From Eremothecium cymbalariae DBVPG#7215 (Eukaryota > Ascomycota > Saccharomycetes > Saccharomycetales > Saccharomycetaceae): DNA of 64,000 nt. The stretch is taken from contig NC_016456.1 in the NCBI RefSeq assembly GCF_000235365.1, positions 186,001 to 250,000 on the forward strand, written 5' to 3'. Below the pieces are notes generated by a model. The model worked only from the letters and a program-made list of their open reading frames with translations, was not told the DNA's origin and searched no databases. The translations under genes and the position numbers were made by a program. This document shows, piece by piece, positions 18,744 to 28,000 of this stretch. Position 1 is the first letter of the stretch. Every line of letters begins with the position of its first letter.

Positions 18744-18893
18744 AGTAAACTACCCAATTACTGCATTGGATAGATAGTTACTGTCATTTTGTTAGTAAAC
18801 TACCCAATTACTGCATTGGATAGATAGTTACTGTCATTTTGTTAGTAAACTACCCAATTACTGCATTGGATAGATAGTTACTGTCATTTTGTT
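18744..18893. repeat. Three exact tandem copies of a 50-bp unit
   Basis: Units 18744-18793, 18794-18843 and 18844-18893 appear identical and start AGTAAACTACCCAATTACTG. Each carries ATTGGATAGATAGTTACTG. The lack of divergence suggests recent expansion or an assembly-sensitive minisatellite. Confidence 0.93.
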
Positions 18894-19951
18894 GACGGGA
18901 ATGCCCCCTTAATTCTATGCCTCGAAAAAAGGTTAAAAGATCAGTACACATAGATGCCCAGATACCTCACTACATTATATCGATCGACATCATTTTATTC
19001 GACTCTCCATTTATGTGGAAAGGTTTATTACTCGCCACATACTTGCCAGATGTTACGGTTTATGGCAATACAATACCATAAGATTGCTTACCGAATCTCT
19101 CAGAAGATCAAATACGTCTACTTAAAATTACCTAGCATCGATTCGAAGATTGCTCTTTGCCACAGTCAGCTAAGCCTGCGCACACACATTAATTCATCTC
19201 ATATACATCAATCGGTTACTATCTGTTAGTCCATTTAATTCAGCCTTTATGCGTGCAGAAATTTTTTTCCTTTTTAATTTTTCCTCGAACGAAAATTCCG
19301 AAAAAAAACTGTAACGCAACGCTTGTATATTATTGTTCCCTGCAACGTCGCCAGCGGAACTAATTAGGAATATCTACCATTCTTGAACCATGAGTAAATT
19401 GATGTTAATGATCACAAGCGATACCTTCGTATCATGGTTCAACGTGAAGGATTATGTTCTGCATTTTAGGATTTTTGCGAATGAAGTTGAATCATATTTA
19501 GGTAGCCAGTGTAAGATGCATTTCTTGTCCTTTTAAGTTAAGGTATATATATATATATATATTATATTGCCAAAATGTAACAGGGACCAGCTGCTGCATT
19601 TGAAGTATTTTTACAGAGTTGCTCGAGCATCGTGTATTATATTGTAAGGTATTTTTGTTGACAATAGACAGAGGATTAAAATAAGGTATTTGTTCGTCAT
19701 AATTAGGACGGGTATCTACTTGATCTTGAGGGAGAAAAGAAGTAGTTAATAGATTGACAATAAAAAAGGAAAGGGTAAAGAAAAAACTTTCACGGATAAA
19801 TATCAACGCATCCAAAGGGCAACTGCTGTATTAACGGTTAACTTTCTAAAGCATAACTTTGAGCGGTAACATACCGATTAAGAGACGTAGTTCTCCTTTG
19901 TCACAATTTGAATCTAATTCTAAGAGGTTGAGATTGCTTGAGGAATCCACT

Positions 19952-21106
19952 ATGTCACATTTCCTACCAGCCCATGTACCGACTGAAGAAATCCCGCAAC
20001 AACAAGACCGTACAAGTCCAGTTTCAGTCATATCGTCTAAGGATGATCGTTCACTTTATAAAAAATATCCTATAGGAAGAGACTGGATACAAGGATCTGT
20101 CAATAACAACGGCGGGGTACACGCAGGGTTAGAAGGAAGCATTACCAAAGGAAAATACACGTTATACGATTTCCAAATTCTTAGGACTCTAGGAACAGGT
20201 AGTTTTGGAAGAGTTCACCTAGTACGTTCTGCCCACAATGGTAGATTTTATGCTATGAAGGTTTTAAAAAAGCATGTCGTTGTTAAATTAAAACAGGTTG
20301 AACACACTAATGATGAAAGAAGAATGCTTTCTGTTGTTTCACATCCGTTTGTGATTAGAATGTGGGGAACGTTCCAAGACGCTCAACAGGTATTTATAGT
20401 TATGGACTACATTGAAGGTGGTGAACTGTTTTCTTTGTTGCGGAAATCGCAGAGGTTTCCAAATCCGGTTGCAAAGTTCTATGCTGCAGAAGTATGCCTA
20501 GCACTGGAATACTTGCACTCCAAAGATATCATATATCGTGACCTCAAGCCTGAAAACATCTTACTGGATAAGAATGGTCATATAAAGCTGACAGACTTTG
20601 GGTTCGCAAAGTATGTCCCAGATGTAACATATACCCTGTGCGGCACTCCTGATTACATCGCACCTGAAGTAGTAAGCACAAAACCTTACAACAAATCAGT
20701 TGATTGGTGGTCTTTCGGTATATTAATCTACGAAATGCTTGCAGGCTACACCCCATTCTATGACCAGAACACAATGGGAACCTATGAGAATATTCTAAAC
20801 GCAGAACTTAAATTTCCTCCATTCTTCCACATAGATGTCCAAAACTTACTCTCCAAACTCATCACAAGAAATCTCAGCAAGAGACTGGGCAATCTTGAAA
20901 ATGGCTCCCGTGATGTCAAAGCCCATCCCTGGTTCAGTGAAGTAATATGGGATAAGCTACTTTGTAGAAACATTGAGACACCCTACGAACCTCCCATCCG
21001 CCCTGGCCAAGGAGATACATCCCAGTATGATAGGTATCCAGAAGAAGAAGTCAACTACGGCATCCTTGGAGATGACCAATACCACTCTCTCTTCTGCGAC
21101 TTTTAA
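19952..21106 (+). CDS. TPK1: cAMP-dependent protein kinase catalytic subunit
   Basis: From the first ATG (19952) the product is 384 aa. An N-terminal variable tail of about 70 residues precedes an AGC-kinase domain. Motifs are the glycine loop [14 protein letters not shown] near 76-89, catalytic Lys in [10 protein letters not shown] (about 103), [11 protein letters not shown] near 196-206, DFGFAK, the activation-loop [12 protein letters not shown] with the PKA phospho-Thr, and a terminal hydrophobic LFCDF motif. It acts downstream of Ras-cAMP on growth and stress. S. cerevisiae has WGD copies TPK1 (YJL164C) and TPK3 (YKL166C); this is the single ancestral copy, so either symbol would serve. 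The frame is open upstream to 19850 without an ATG (includes [10 protein letters not shown]), so a non-AUG extension is possible. Confidence 0.94.
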   Translation: MSHFLPAHVPTEEIPQQQDRTSPVSVISSKDDRSLYKKYPIGRDWIQGSVNNNGGVHAGLEGSITKGKYTLYDFQILRTLGTGSFGRVHLVRSAHNGRFYAMKVLKKHVVVKLKQVEHTNDERRMLSVVSHPFVIRMWGTFQDAQQVFIVMDYIEGGELFSLLRKSQRFPNPVAKFYAAEVCLALEYLHSKDIIYRDLKPENILLDKNGHIKLTDFGFAKYVPDVTYTLCGTPDYIAPEVVSTKPYNKSVDWWSFGILIYEMLAGYTPFYDQNTMGTYENILNAELKFPPFFHIDVQNLLSKLITRNLSKRLGNLENGSRDVKAHPWFSEVIWDKLLCRNIETPYEPPIRPGQGDTSQYDRYPEEEVNYGILGDDQYHSLFCDF

Positions 21107-21704
21107 ACGCTTTTTTCACCGTTTACCCTTTCTCAACACATCTAAACAATAATAGCCTTCTAACCTGCATAAAAGAACTAAAACCAACATCACTGCTCAT
21201 ATTCTTACTACCACAGATAACCAAATAACTCTGTAATAATTCTCCCCATTAAATTCGATAATGTTTGCGTCTGTATTAATGCTAATGCTTACTATTTTTT
21301 GTATATATCGTTCTATTTAAATAAAAGATTGCAATATTACGTTTTTCGCTAACGCAAAGCGGGAAAGCAACTAAAGGCAGCCCAAGACAGTTAATTACTC
21401 AGCCATTAAAACTGTAGACACGTTAATATCAGCAACAGCACTGTTACATCTCGTTATCTTTAAAGTACTAATCATGAGAAGAACCCTGTTTTGGGCTCAT
21501 TCGTAGAACATGCGTCTTGAAAAATTTTATAGCTTCATCGTAAAACCTCTAATTTCCGTTAGTACTGTAACGGTATCAAAAGAAGTATTAGTTCACCCAA
21601 TTCACCTAATTTGTTTGTATTTCGAGGGAGAGAAGTCTGCGACATCAGTTTTAAACTTCAAAGTCGTTCTGTTTAAGGTATAGTAAATTTGCGTACATTT
21701 CAAG
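21107..21704. other. Intergenic TPK to MRP49
   Basis: These 598 bp hold no gene that I can support. TATATA and AT-rich 3'-end elements follow TPK. The remainder is the MRP49 promoter. Confidence 0.6.
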
Positions 21705-22088
21705 ATGCTTAAACAATTGAAACTTTGCAATAAAATTAGCGCAACTACGCTGGAGTCGCAAATCCTGTTAGACCCTTCAAAATTTAACGTGGTGAGGCTA
21801 ACGTTTCAGGTAAGTTCTGCAAATGGACATATGGGGGCTCGTAAGTTTTGGCAAACATATTTACCCACGTTAAAATTCTATAATCCTACTTTGAATATTC
21901 AAGTTAACCGTATCAATAATACGAACAAGAACACTAAAGTCCCCTGTATCCTGGAGATTGTGAAAGCCAACGGGGAAGTTACAGAGACGATAGAAATGTC
22001 TGGAAAAAGGAGTGAAGACATTATGAATGAGTTTCTGAAAGTTGTAGATCATGAGAAAGTCCCTTCAGAACAGATTGTGAAACTATAA
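21705..22088 (+). CDS. MRP49: Mitochondrial large ribosomal subunit protein Mrp49
   Basis: The 127-aa product resembles Mrp49 (S. cerevisiae 137 aa), a fungal mitochondrial 54S ribosome protein with a thioredoxin-like (L51/S25/CI-B8) fold. Recognisable parts are LLDPSKFNVVRLTFQ, GHMGARKFWQTYLPTLKFYNP (the family core) and VPCILEIVKANGEV. The N-terminus is basic and amphipathic, suitable for import. It lies directly downstream of TPK in the same orientation, as YKL167C lies next to YKL166C. The N-terminus is shorter than in S. cerevisiae, but no upstream in-frame ATG was evident. Confidence 0.9.
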   Translation: MLKQLKLCNKISATTLESQILLDPSKFNVVRLTFQVSSANGHMGARKFWQTYLPTLKFYNPTLNIQVNRINNTNKNTKVPCILEIVKANGEVTETIEMSGKRSEDIMNEFLKVVDHEKVPSEQIVKL

Positions 22089-22495
22089 CGGCGCAATGAT
22101 TGCTTTCGAAGTTGATCTCCATAAGCTGGACAAAAGCAGTGATTCGCAGCGTCATATATATTTGTACATAGCAACATTAAGAAATAATATCCCTATGAGG
22201 GCTAAGTCCCACGGCTACATTCTGCCAAACGGTCCAACTATGGGAGGTCGTACGATACCTGGCTGCTGTGCTTACGACAGGGTAACAAATGTTGGAAGTG
22301 AAATATGCATCCCTGGAAAGGCCGTTGCAGAATTGCTTGCTACTTCTCGGAAGGTTATTGCTGGAAGAGTGGTAATGATTTAGACCGCGGCAGCTGTGTT
22401 GTTTTTGGGTTGGATTGGTATTTAAAAGAGGACCCTGCTGCTATTGCTACAAGAATTTTTATGCTACAATTAAGATTAAAAAGTACATACCCAAA
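22089..22495. other. Intergenic MRP49 to LrgB-like gene, with an open 95-codon frame
   Basis: An ATG frame at 22096-22383 starts 8 nt after the MRP49 stop and would encode 95 aa (MIAFEVDLHKLDKSS...). It has no family features that I recognise and runs through sequence resembling the MRP49 3' UTR. I leave it uncalled. The gap also serves as promoter for the next gene. Confidence 0.4.
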
Positions 22496-24376
22496 ATGTT
22501 TAAGCAGTGGCACTATCAGACTGGAAAACGGTTTTTTAGAATATACCATAAGGAGTTAATAAGGGAATACATTTTGATACCATTGGGAGTCGTTTGCGTT
22601 ATTTGTGTGTTGTATGGTGTTGACAGGTTGATAAAGGATGTTTTTAGAATCAAGTTTCCTGCGTCTGTGGCTGTGATGTTGGTAAATTTTGCATTTATGT
22701 GCATGTGTTCTATGCTTAAGAAGCCATATGCCGATATGTACATATCAATAATAGACGTGCCATTAGGCTGGTCTTTGAGATGGATGAATCTATTTTTTAC
22801 TCCTGCTTTTGTCACCTTACCACTAAGTGATCGGATTTCATTTAAAGAGACAATGCTTATTGTTGCTACTTTTGTGATTGGATATGTGGTTGGCTTTGTA
22901 GTCCTGGCTTACATCACGATACTGTGCCAAAAGACATTTTCTTCAGAAAAGATGAAGTCTATATTTACTCGACAGCACGAATTAGGTGATGATACAGATC
23001 AGAGGTCGAGGTTTGCCCCTGTAGAACTTAAACAGTCATCTGATAGTTCCAACAGCACATTCGAAGGAGCAGCTGCAGGCTCAGAACATCCAAGCACTAG
23101 GCAAATTGATGATCATGGACTAGAAGATATACAATTGATGTCAGTTGCAAGTAATTCAAACATCCCAATATCCAGGTCGGTTACCCATGTTCCACTACGT
23201 GATTCCCAAATCTCAAAAAACGAAAAGAATAGCAGCAGCAGTACTGATCCTGTTACTTCATCGCCTATGTTGTATATATCAAGTACGGACAGAAATCAAG
23301 ACACGGCTTCTAGCAACATTTCATTCAGAAGTGGCGGTTCGAAAACTATGACAATGAAGCCTCCAACGCCTACCAGAACTCGTAACAGTGGCTTTATCCC
23401 CCGTGTATCTGATGAAGAGAAGAACATATATTGTGAAAGGGCTGTCACAAGGCAGATTCCGCAGCAAATGAACCTCATCTTTACTACAGCAATGCTCAAG
23501 GAACATTTCCATCACATAATATACTCTCTGGGCTTTTTTGCATCAATGTTCAGCTATTTTTTCTCATGGTATACTATGCCTTACCATTTCTTCACTGCTG
23601 TATGCACTTTTATGTTCATTACTAATGCCCCCTTAGTAAACAATCCAAAACATAAGAGGTTCGTACACCCAGTTATATGCTCTGTGGCATTGACTTGGCT
23701 AATTATGTTGGTATCTGTTCTAATAAAGCATCGCCAAGTCAAGTATTTCATTACCGAGCTGCGTGATTATAAAACCACTAGAACATACCTAAATCTATTC
23801 AATTATACAGAGTTCAAATACCGTCAGTGGCCTGGTGCCGGTGATGTTTTTAGCTCCTGTATGGATGTTTCAATCGTGGCATTGTCAATGCCCATGTTTT
23901 CTTATAGACGTGACTTGAGAAAACATTTTCTCAGCATGATTCCTCCAATTTGTGTCTTAAGCATATCCTGTCTTACCCTTTATCCCCTAATATGTCACAA
24001 GATAGGAATCAGTACAGACCGTTCTATAGGATTTGTCGGAAGAAACATCACATTGGCCCTCGGCACACCTACAATTGCTAACTTAAATGGATCAATTACA
24101 CTAATGGCTGTCACAACCGTGCTTAGTGGTGTCCTGGGTGCTCTTACGGGCGGGCCCATGTTAGACTGGATTAAAGTCCCTGAAGGTGACTACGTCACTA
24201 GAGGTGTTACTTTAGGCTGCAACTCTAGCGCTATTGCAACTGCATATTTACTAGGTGTCGACAAGCGTGCTGCGGCCATTTCATCGCTGTCATTTGTACT
24301 ATTCGGTACATTTATGGTTATATTAAGCTCCATCGATAGTATGCAATCATTTGTGTACAATTTAGCAGCGCTATAG
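22496..24376 (+). CDS. LrgB/CidB-like multi-pass membrane protein (PLGG1-type)
   Basis: From the first in-frame ATG (22496) the product is 626 aa. An N-terminal block of about four to five hydrophobic helices (residues ~20-160) precedes a Ser/Thr/Asn-rich loop of about 160 residues. A second membrane block includes an LrgB-like signature: TLALGTPTIANLNGSITLMAV, then VLSGVLGALTGGPMLDWIKV, then RGVTLGCNSSAIATAYLLGVDKRAAAISS. In bacteria LrgA/LrgB act in murein hydrolase control. In plants the fused LrgA-LrgB protein PLGG1 carries glycolate/glycerate across the plastid envelope. The layout here (LrgA-like part, linker, LrgB part) is PLGG1-like, but the substrate is unknown. I recall no S. cerevisiae counterpart. 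Confidence 0.75.
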   Translation: MFKQWHYQTGKRFFRIYHKELIREYILIPLGVVCVICVLYGVDRLIKDVFRIKFPASVAVMLVNFAFMCMCSMLKKPYADMYISIIDVPLGWSLRWMNLFFTPAFVTLPLSDRISFKETMLIVATFVIGYVVGFVVLAYITILCQKTFSSEKMKSIFTRQHELGDDTDQRSRFAPVELKQSSDSSNSTFEGAAAGSEHPSTRQIDDHGLEDIQLMSVASNSNIPISRSVTHVPLRDSQISKNEKNSSSSTDPVTSSPMLYISSTDRNQDTASSNISFRSGGSKTMTMKPPTPTRTRNSGFIPRVSDEEKNIYCERAVTRQIPQQMNLIFTTAMLKEHFHHIIYSLGFFASMFSYFFSWYTMPYHFFTAVCTFMFITNAPLVNNPKHKRFVHPVICSVALTWLIMLVSVLIKHRQVKYFITELRDYKTTRTYLNLFNYTEFKYRQWPGAGDVFSSCMDVSIVALSMPMFSYRRDLRKHFLSMIPPICVLSISCLTLYPLICHKIGISTDRSIGFVGRNITLALGTPTIANLNGSITLMAVTTVLSGVLGALTGGPMLDWIKVPEGDYVTRGVTLGCNSSAIATAYLLGVDKRAAAISSLSFVLFGTFMVILSSIDSMQSFVYNLAAL

Positions 24377-24697
24377 CCCTATCCTAGTTTAAAAAATAGC
24401 CCCTTTAATATGACACTAAATACCGTCAACCAAATATCATTATATTCTTTTAAATATTTAAATATCGTACGTAATTGTGTACTGACGCAGTATGTCATTT
24501 CTTGTATTTCGCTGAGAAAAAGAAAGGCTATAAGTTGGACTTTTGTCATATTGCGAACCTTTAAAATATTGCACGCTGACAAAATAATATAGGAGCGAAG
24601 CACAGGCAAGTCATATATCGGTCGAAGTTCGAATAATAAGTGATAATCCTTTACTTTCAGTGGTATTGGTCATTTGTGACAATTGTTTCTTTAGCAG
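24377..24697. other. Intergenic upstream of the KKQ8/HAL5-like kinase
   Basis: These 321 bp are AT-rich non-coding DNA. I see no RNA gene or repeat. Confidence 0.55.
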
Positions 24698-26857
24698 ATG
24701 CCTCAACAGGTGAGAATTTCTCGAGAAAACTCGGTAAAAAGGTCACGCTCTTTATCGAAGTCGTTTAGGGGACTGTTTAAATCCAATTCACCAACGCCAC
24801 CACCTTCTTCGTCGACTACATCTGCATCCTCGTCATCAATTCCTATGCAATCTCCAAAGCACCAGCCACCTTTGAGTGGGATTGCAAAGTTGTCCATATC
24901 ACCACGACATGATATACATAATGGTCACAATAACAAATCGGAAGAGTCAGTTATTAGCGACGACTACTCGGTAAAATATAAATCAGCATGCTCCGCTACT
25001 GCGTTCTATGTCGACAAGCATAATAATCATGATTTACCTAATTACGGGTCGATGTCAGCTTCACCAGCTGTTTCACCAGCTGCCAATAGTGATGATCTGC
25101 GAACGAATACAGGTTCCAGCGGCATACTACCTGGTGTCAAGTCCGACGACTTCCCACCTGAAACTATCCAAGAGTACAATTCTGAAGCATCGATAGACGC
25201 TCAACTAGAACGAGAAGTAACACCGTCTCTTATATACCCACAGAATATTGCAAGGCCACATCGTTCCACGCAAAGGTCACGCAGCGCAAGTACGGGTAAG
25301 AATCGAGAACGGGCTGCATCAGTTTCGATTGGATCAATTAGGGAGGAAACTGCCTCAAAACGTCATAAATATATTATTCAACAGGACCATTTTACAGTTG
25401 ATGAAGATGGAAACCATGAACACACGTTAAAGGTTCTGCCTCTGGTTAGTCAGGATGCTGAAAGTCATAAATCGAAGTTAGGGTTTTCATTTTCCGGGGT
25501 ATTCAAATCTCATAAAGCTGAAGAAGAAGGCGAATTAAGTGTTGCGATGTCTATTTTACCCGAGAGTAGTAAGCATGTGTTGAATAAACGGTTAAATATT
25601 GCATTAGATGAAGTTGGATATCCGAGTGATGAAGAAGCACATTCTGATGAAAACTATGGTCAAGATAGAGATGATAATTCAAAAATACCAAAAATCGTAA
25701 ATGAAAACGCTGCCATTGGTAAGGATGAGTTAAAGTTAATTAACAATCTAGCAGAAAAAATTAATAACAGCATCCAAATGTTAAATAAAAATTCACCCTC
25801 TGATTCTCCACCAACAGTTAAAACCATTAAGAGTAAGCAACTTTTAGCAGAGAAGTATGGAAAATGTATTGGGATGATTGGGCACGGTGCGTACGGAACC
25901 GTCTGGGTCACTACAAAAAGCATGTCAACCCCTCTAGGAGATGGTTCTACTAATGAACGTTTCCCCAGGGATACCTATGAGCGAAATGGGAAACTTTTTT
26001 ATGCCATCAAAGAGTTAAAGCCAAGGGGAGATGAATCTCAGGAGAAATTCAGTACAAGATTAACATCAGAATTTGTTATAGGTCATTCTTTAAGTGGTGG
26101 TCTTGACAGGACTGAACCAGGAAAGCACTCATCACACCCCAACATTCTGAAGGTTTTAGATCTTATGCAGACTCATGATGCTTTTATTGAAGTATTTGAG
26201 TTTTGCCCATCGGGAGACCTTTATAGCCTTCTAACGAGGTCTTTTAAGTCAGGCTCCGGTCTACACCCATTAGAGGCTGACTGCTTCATGAAGCAATTAT
26301 TAAACGGTGTACTCTATATGCATGACCATGGTGTTGCACATTGTGATTTGAAACCAGAAAATATACTATTCACACCAACTGGAGTCTTAAAGATTTGTGA
26401 CTTTGGTTCTAGCTCTGTTTTCCAAACAGCGTGGGAAAAGCGGGTTCATTTCCAGACTGGCGCAGTTGGTTCAGAGCCATATGTGGCCCCTGAAGAATTT
26501 ATCGCACGGCGAGAATATGATACCAGGTTGGTAGATTGTTGGAGCTGTGGTATCATATATTGCACTATGATATTAGGCCATTATCTATGGAAAGTTGCCA
26601 TCAAGGAAAAGGACCAACTGTATAGTACTTTCTTGGAAGATATGACTGAACATGGCGAGTACTACGTATTTGAAGAATTAAGACATGTGAATCAGGAGCT
26701 AAATCGCTGCCGCAAGATGTGTTTATACAATATATTTCAATGGAATCCTAAAAAGAGAATCACTATTCCAAAAATTTTAGAAACTCCTTGGATGAGGCAT
26801 ACCAAATGTTGCGTTAACTATAAGACTTGTTGTCAAAGAGAGAAGCACCATGGCTAA
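24698..26857 (+). CDS. HAL5: Hal5/Kkq8-family Ser/Thr protein kinase
   Basis: The 719-aa product has a long Ser/Pro-rich N-terminus (SRENSVKRSRSLSKSFRGLFKS, typical of the NPR/HAL5 fungal kinase group) and a kinase domain from about residue 387. Motifs: [40 protein letters not shown] (about 547-558), DFGSSS (about 567) and GSEPYVAPEEF. Hal5 stabilises K+ (Trk1/2) and nutrient permeases at the plasma membrane. HAL5 (YJL165C) and KKQ8 (YKL168C) are WGD duplicates; this locus is the single ancestral form, and the symbol is chosen for the characterised copy. DFGSSS instead of the usual DFGxA fits this family. Confidence 0.9.
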   Translation: MPQQVRISRENSVKRSRSLSKSFRGLFKSNSPTPPPSSSTTSASSSSIPMQSPKHQPPLSGIAKLSISPRHDIHNGHNNKSEESVISDDYSVKYKSACSATAFYVDKHNNHDLPNYGSMSASPAVSPAANSDDLRTNTGSSGILPGVKSDDFPPETIQEYNSEASIDAQLEREVTPSLIYPQNIARPHRSTQRSRSASTGKNRERAASVSIGSIREETASKRHKYIIQQDHFTVDEDGNHEHTLKVLPLVSQDAESHKSKLGFSFSGVFKSHKAEEEGELSVAMSILPESSKHVLNKRLNIALDEVGYPSDEEAHSDENYGQDRDDNSKIPKIVNENAAIGKDELKLINNLAEKINNSIQMLNKNSPSDSPPTVKTIKSKQLLAEKYGKCIGMIGHGAYGTVWVTTKSMSTPLGDGSTNERFPRDTYERNGKLFYAIKELKPRGDESQEKFSTRLTSEFVIGHSLSGGLDRTEPGKHSSHPNILKVLDLMQTHDAFIEVFEFCPSGDLYSLLTRSFKSGSGLHPLEADCFMKQLLNGVLYMHDHGVAHCDLKPENILFTPTGVLKICDFGSSSVFQTAWEKRVHFQTGAVGSEPYVAPEEFIARREYDTRLVDCWSCGIIYCTMILGHYLWKVAIKEKDQLYSTFLEDMTEHGEYYVFEELRHVNQELNRCRKMCLYNIFQWNPKKRITIPKILETPWMRHTKCCVNYKTCCQREKHHG

Positions 26858-27046
26858 GAGTTCCATCCGCAAAGAGCGGTACCTTTAAATGAGTTTGGTA
26901 ATATTAATTTTTTTTAGTTAAGGCTAAAAAAATCACAGATATAATCTATATACATGTCACTGGAAAGTATATATATGTACTTGATTATATATACTTGTCT
27001 TCGCGGGTGCTTTTTAGTTTTAATCACATACACGCATACGTACTGA

Positions 27047-27463
27047 TCATAACACTTTACTCGCCAAAGAACAGATCTTGTTATATCCCTTTTCTTCTAG
27101 TTCTCTACCAACAACACCATCATTAGCCATTATCCTTGTACCCAGTGGTTCGCCAGTGTTCTTATTAATTAACACACATGCATTATCACCAAAAGATATC
27201 GTTGACCCATCCGGACGAATCATATTGCTTTGTTTTGTGCGGACAATAACAGCACGTACTATATCACCCTTCTTGACACGGTTGTTATTGGATTGACCAG
27301 TAATAGCTTGATTTAGAGGCTTTGCCTTTTGAACGACGCACACTATCTTGTCACCGATTCTTCCTGCAGATTTCGGAGAGCCTTTTCCAAGCACTTTGAT
27401 ACATTCTGCTAGTTGTGCACCAGAATTATCTATCACTTTTAATATGGATTTCAGATAGATCAT
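27047..27463 (-). CDS. MRPL38: Mitochondrial ribosomal protein uL14m
   Basis: The 138-aa product is a complete L14-family protein, the same length as S. cerevisiae Mrpl38 (138 aa). It starts [20 protein letters not shown]. It carries the L14 signature region ([20 protein letters not shown] followed by [11 protein letters not shown]) and ends with [19 protein letters not shown]. uL14m sits at the subunit interface of the mitochondrial large subunit. Convergent with the upstream kinase gene; the position matches YKL170W. Confidence 0.97.
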   Translation of the reverse strand: MIYLKSILKVIDNSGAQLAECIKVLGKGSPKSAGRIGDKIVCVVQKAKPLNQAITGQSNNNRVKKGDIVRAVIVRTKQSNMIRPDGSTISFGDNACVLINKNTGEPLGTRIMANDGVVGRELEEKGYNKICSLASKVL

Positions 27464-28000
27464 TTTTCAGATAAGAGGAGAATAGACCCACTGGTGGTCA
27501 TATATGCTGAGATGAACTTGAATTATCCTCAATTATTCAGTAGCGTTTTGCAGTATATTTGAAAGAAATTGGTTGATTACCCGTGATGGATGGGAAGATT
27601 TTGAAAATTTTGTATAATCGTCCGTAGTGATATAATCACATGACATTTAATGTCAGTGCGGTGGATTCACTTCCCCAAGTTCGAGATGGATTCAAACTCG
27701 AATAGAGAACTGAAGTAATGGAGCATAGGAGTCTTCTAAAATCAAAGTCTTATGTTTTTTGTATTATTTATTACAAGCCCCTATAGTTCTGTTCAATAGT
27801 GGAGGGACTTTTTAAAATATATATTCTTTATGTTTCCAGTTCTTATTGACATACCAATACATTGATCAAATGTAGCTCGTTAGATAGGAAGACAATAGTA
27901 ATAGTAATAGTAATAGTAATAATATAATTCATGAGAGGAAATATACCGGGTTTAATCAACATTAATTCAACCAAAAAGAAAAAATTATAGGGTGAACAAC
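27464..28000. other. Intergenic MRPL38 promoter and NNK1 3' region
   Basis: These 537 bp hold a TAATAG-type trinucleotide tract at about 27894-27922. A TATATA-rich 3'-end element (about 27815) is probably the NNK1 terminator region. I see no gene. Confidence 0.55.

Larger units (their letters stand above)
17616..19951. other. Long gene-free region between MCD4 and TPK
   Basis: These 2.3 kb have no protein-like frame; the open frames at 17768, 18954 and on the minus strand lack family features. It contains a perfect 34-bp palindrome (18473-18506), three exact 50-bp tandem copies (18744-18893), an A/T-rich stretch with a TTCCGAA core (19296-19302) and a TA microsatellite (about 19542-19562). 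It is probably the extended upstream region of the PKA gene and may hold an origin or a non-coding RNA, but neither is shown by the sequence. Confidence 0.55.

Noticed and set aside
19260..19325. Centromere-like TTCCGAA core followed by an A-run
   Set aside because: The upstream 80-160 bp is not AT-rich enough for a CDEII and no RTCACRTG CDEI lies at the right distance.
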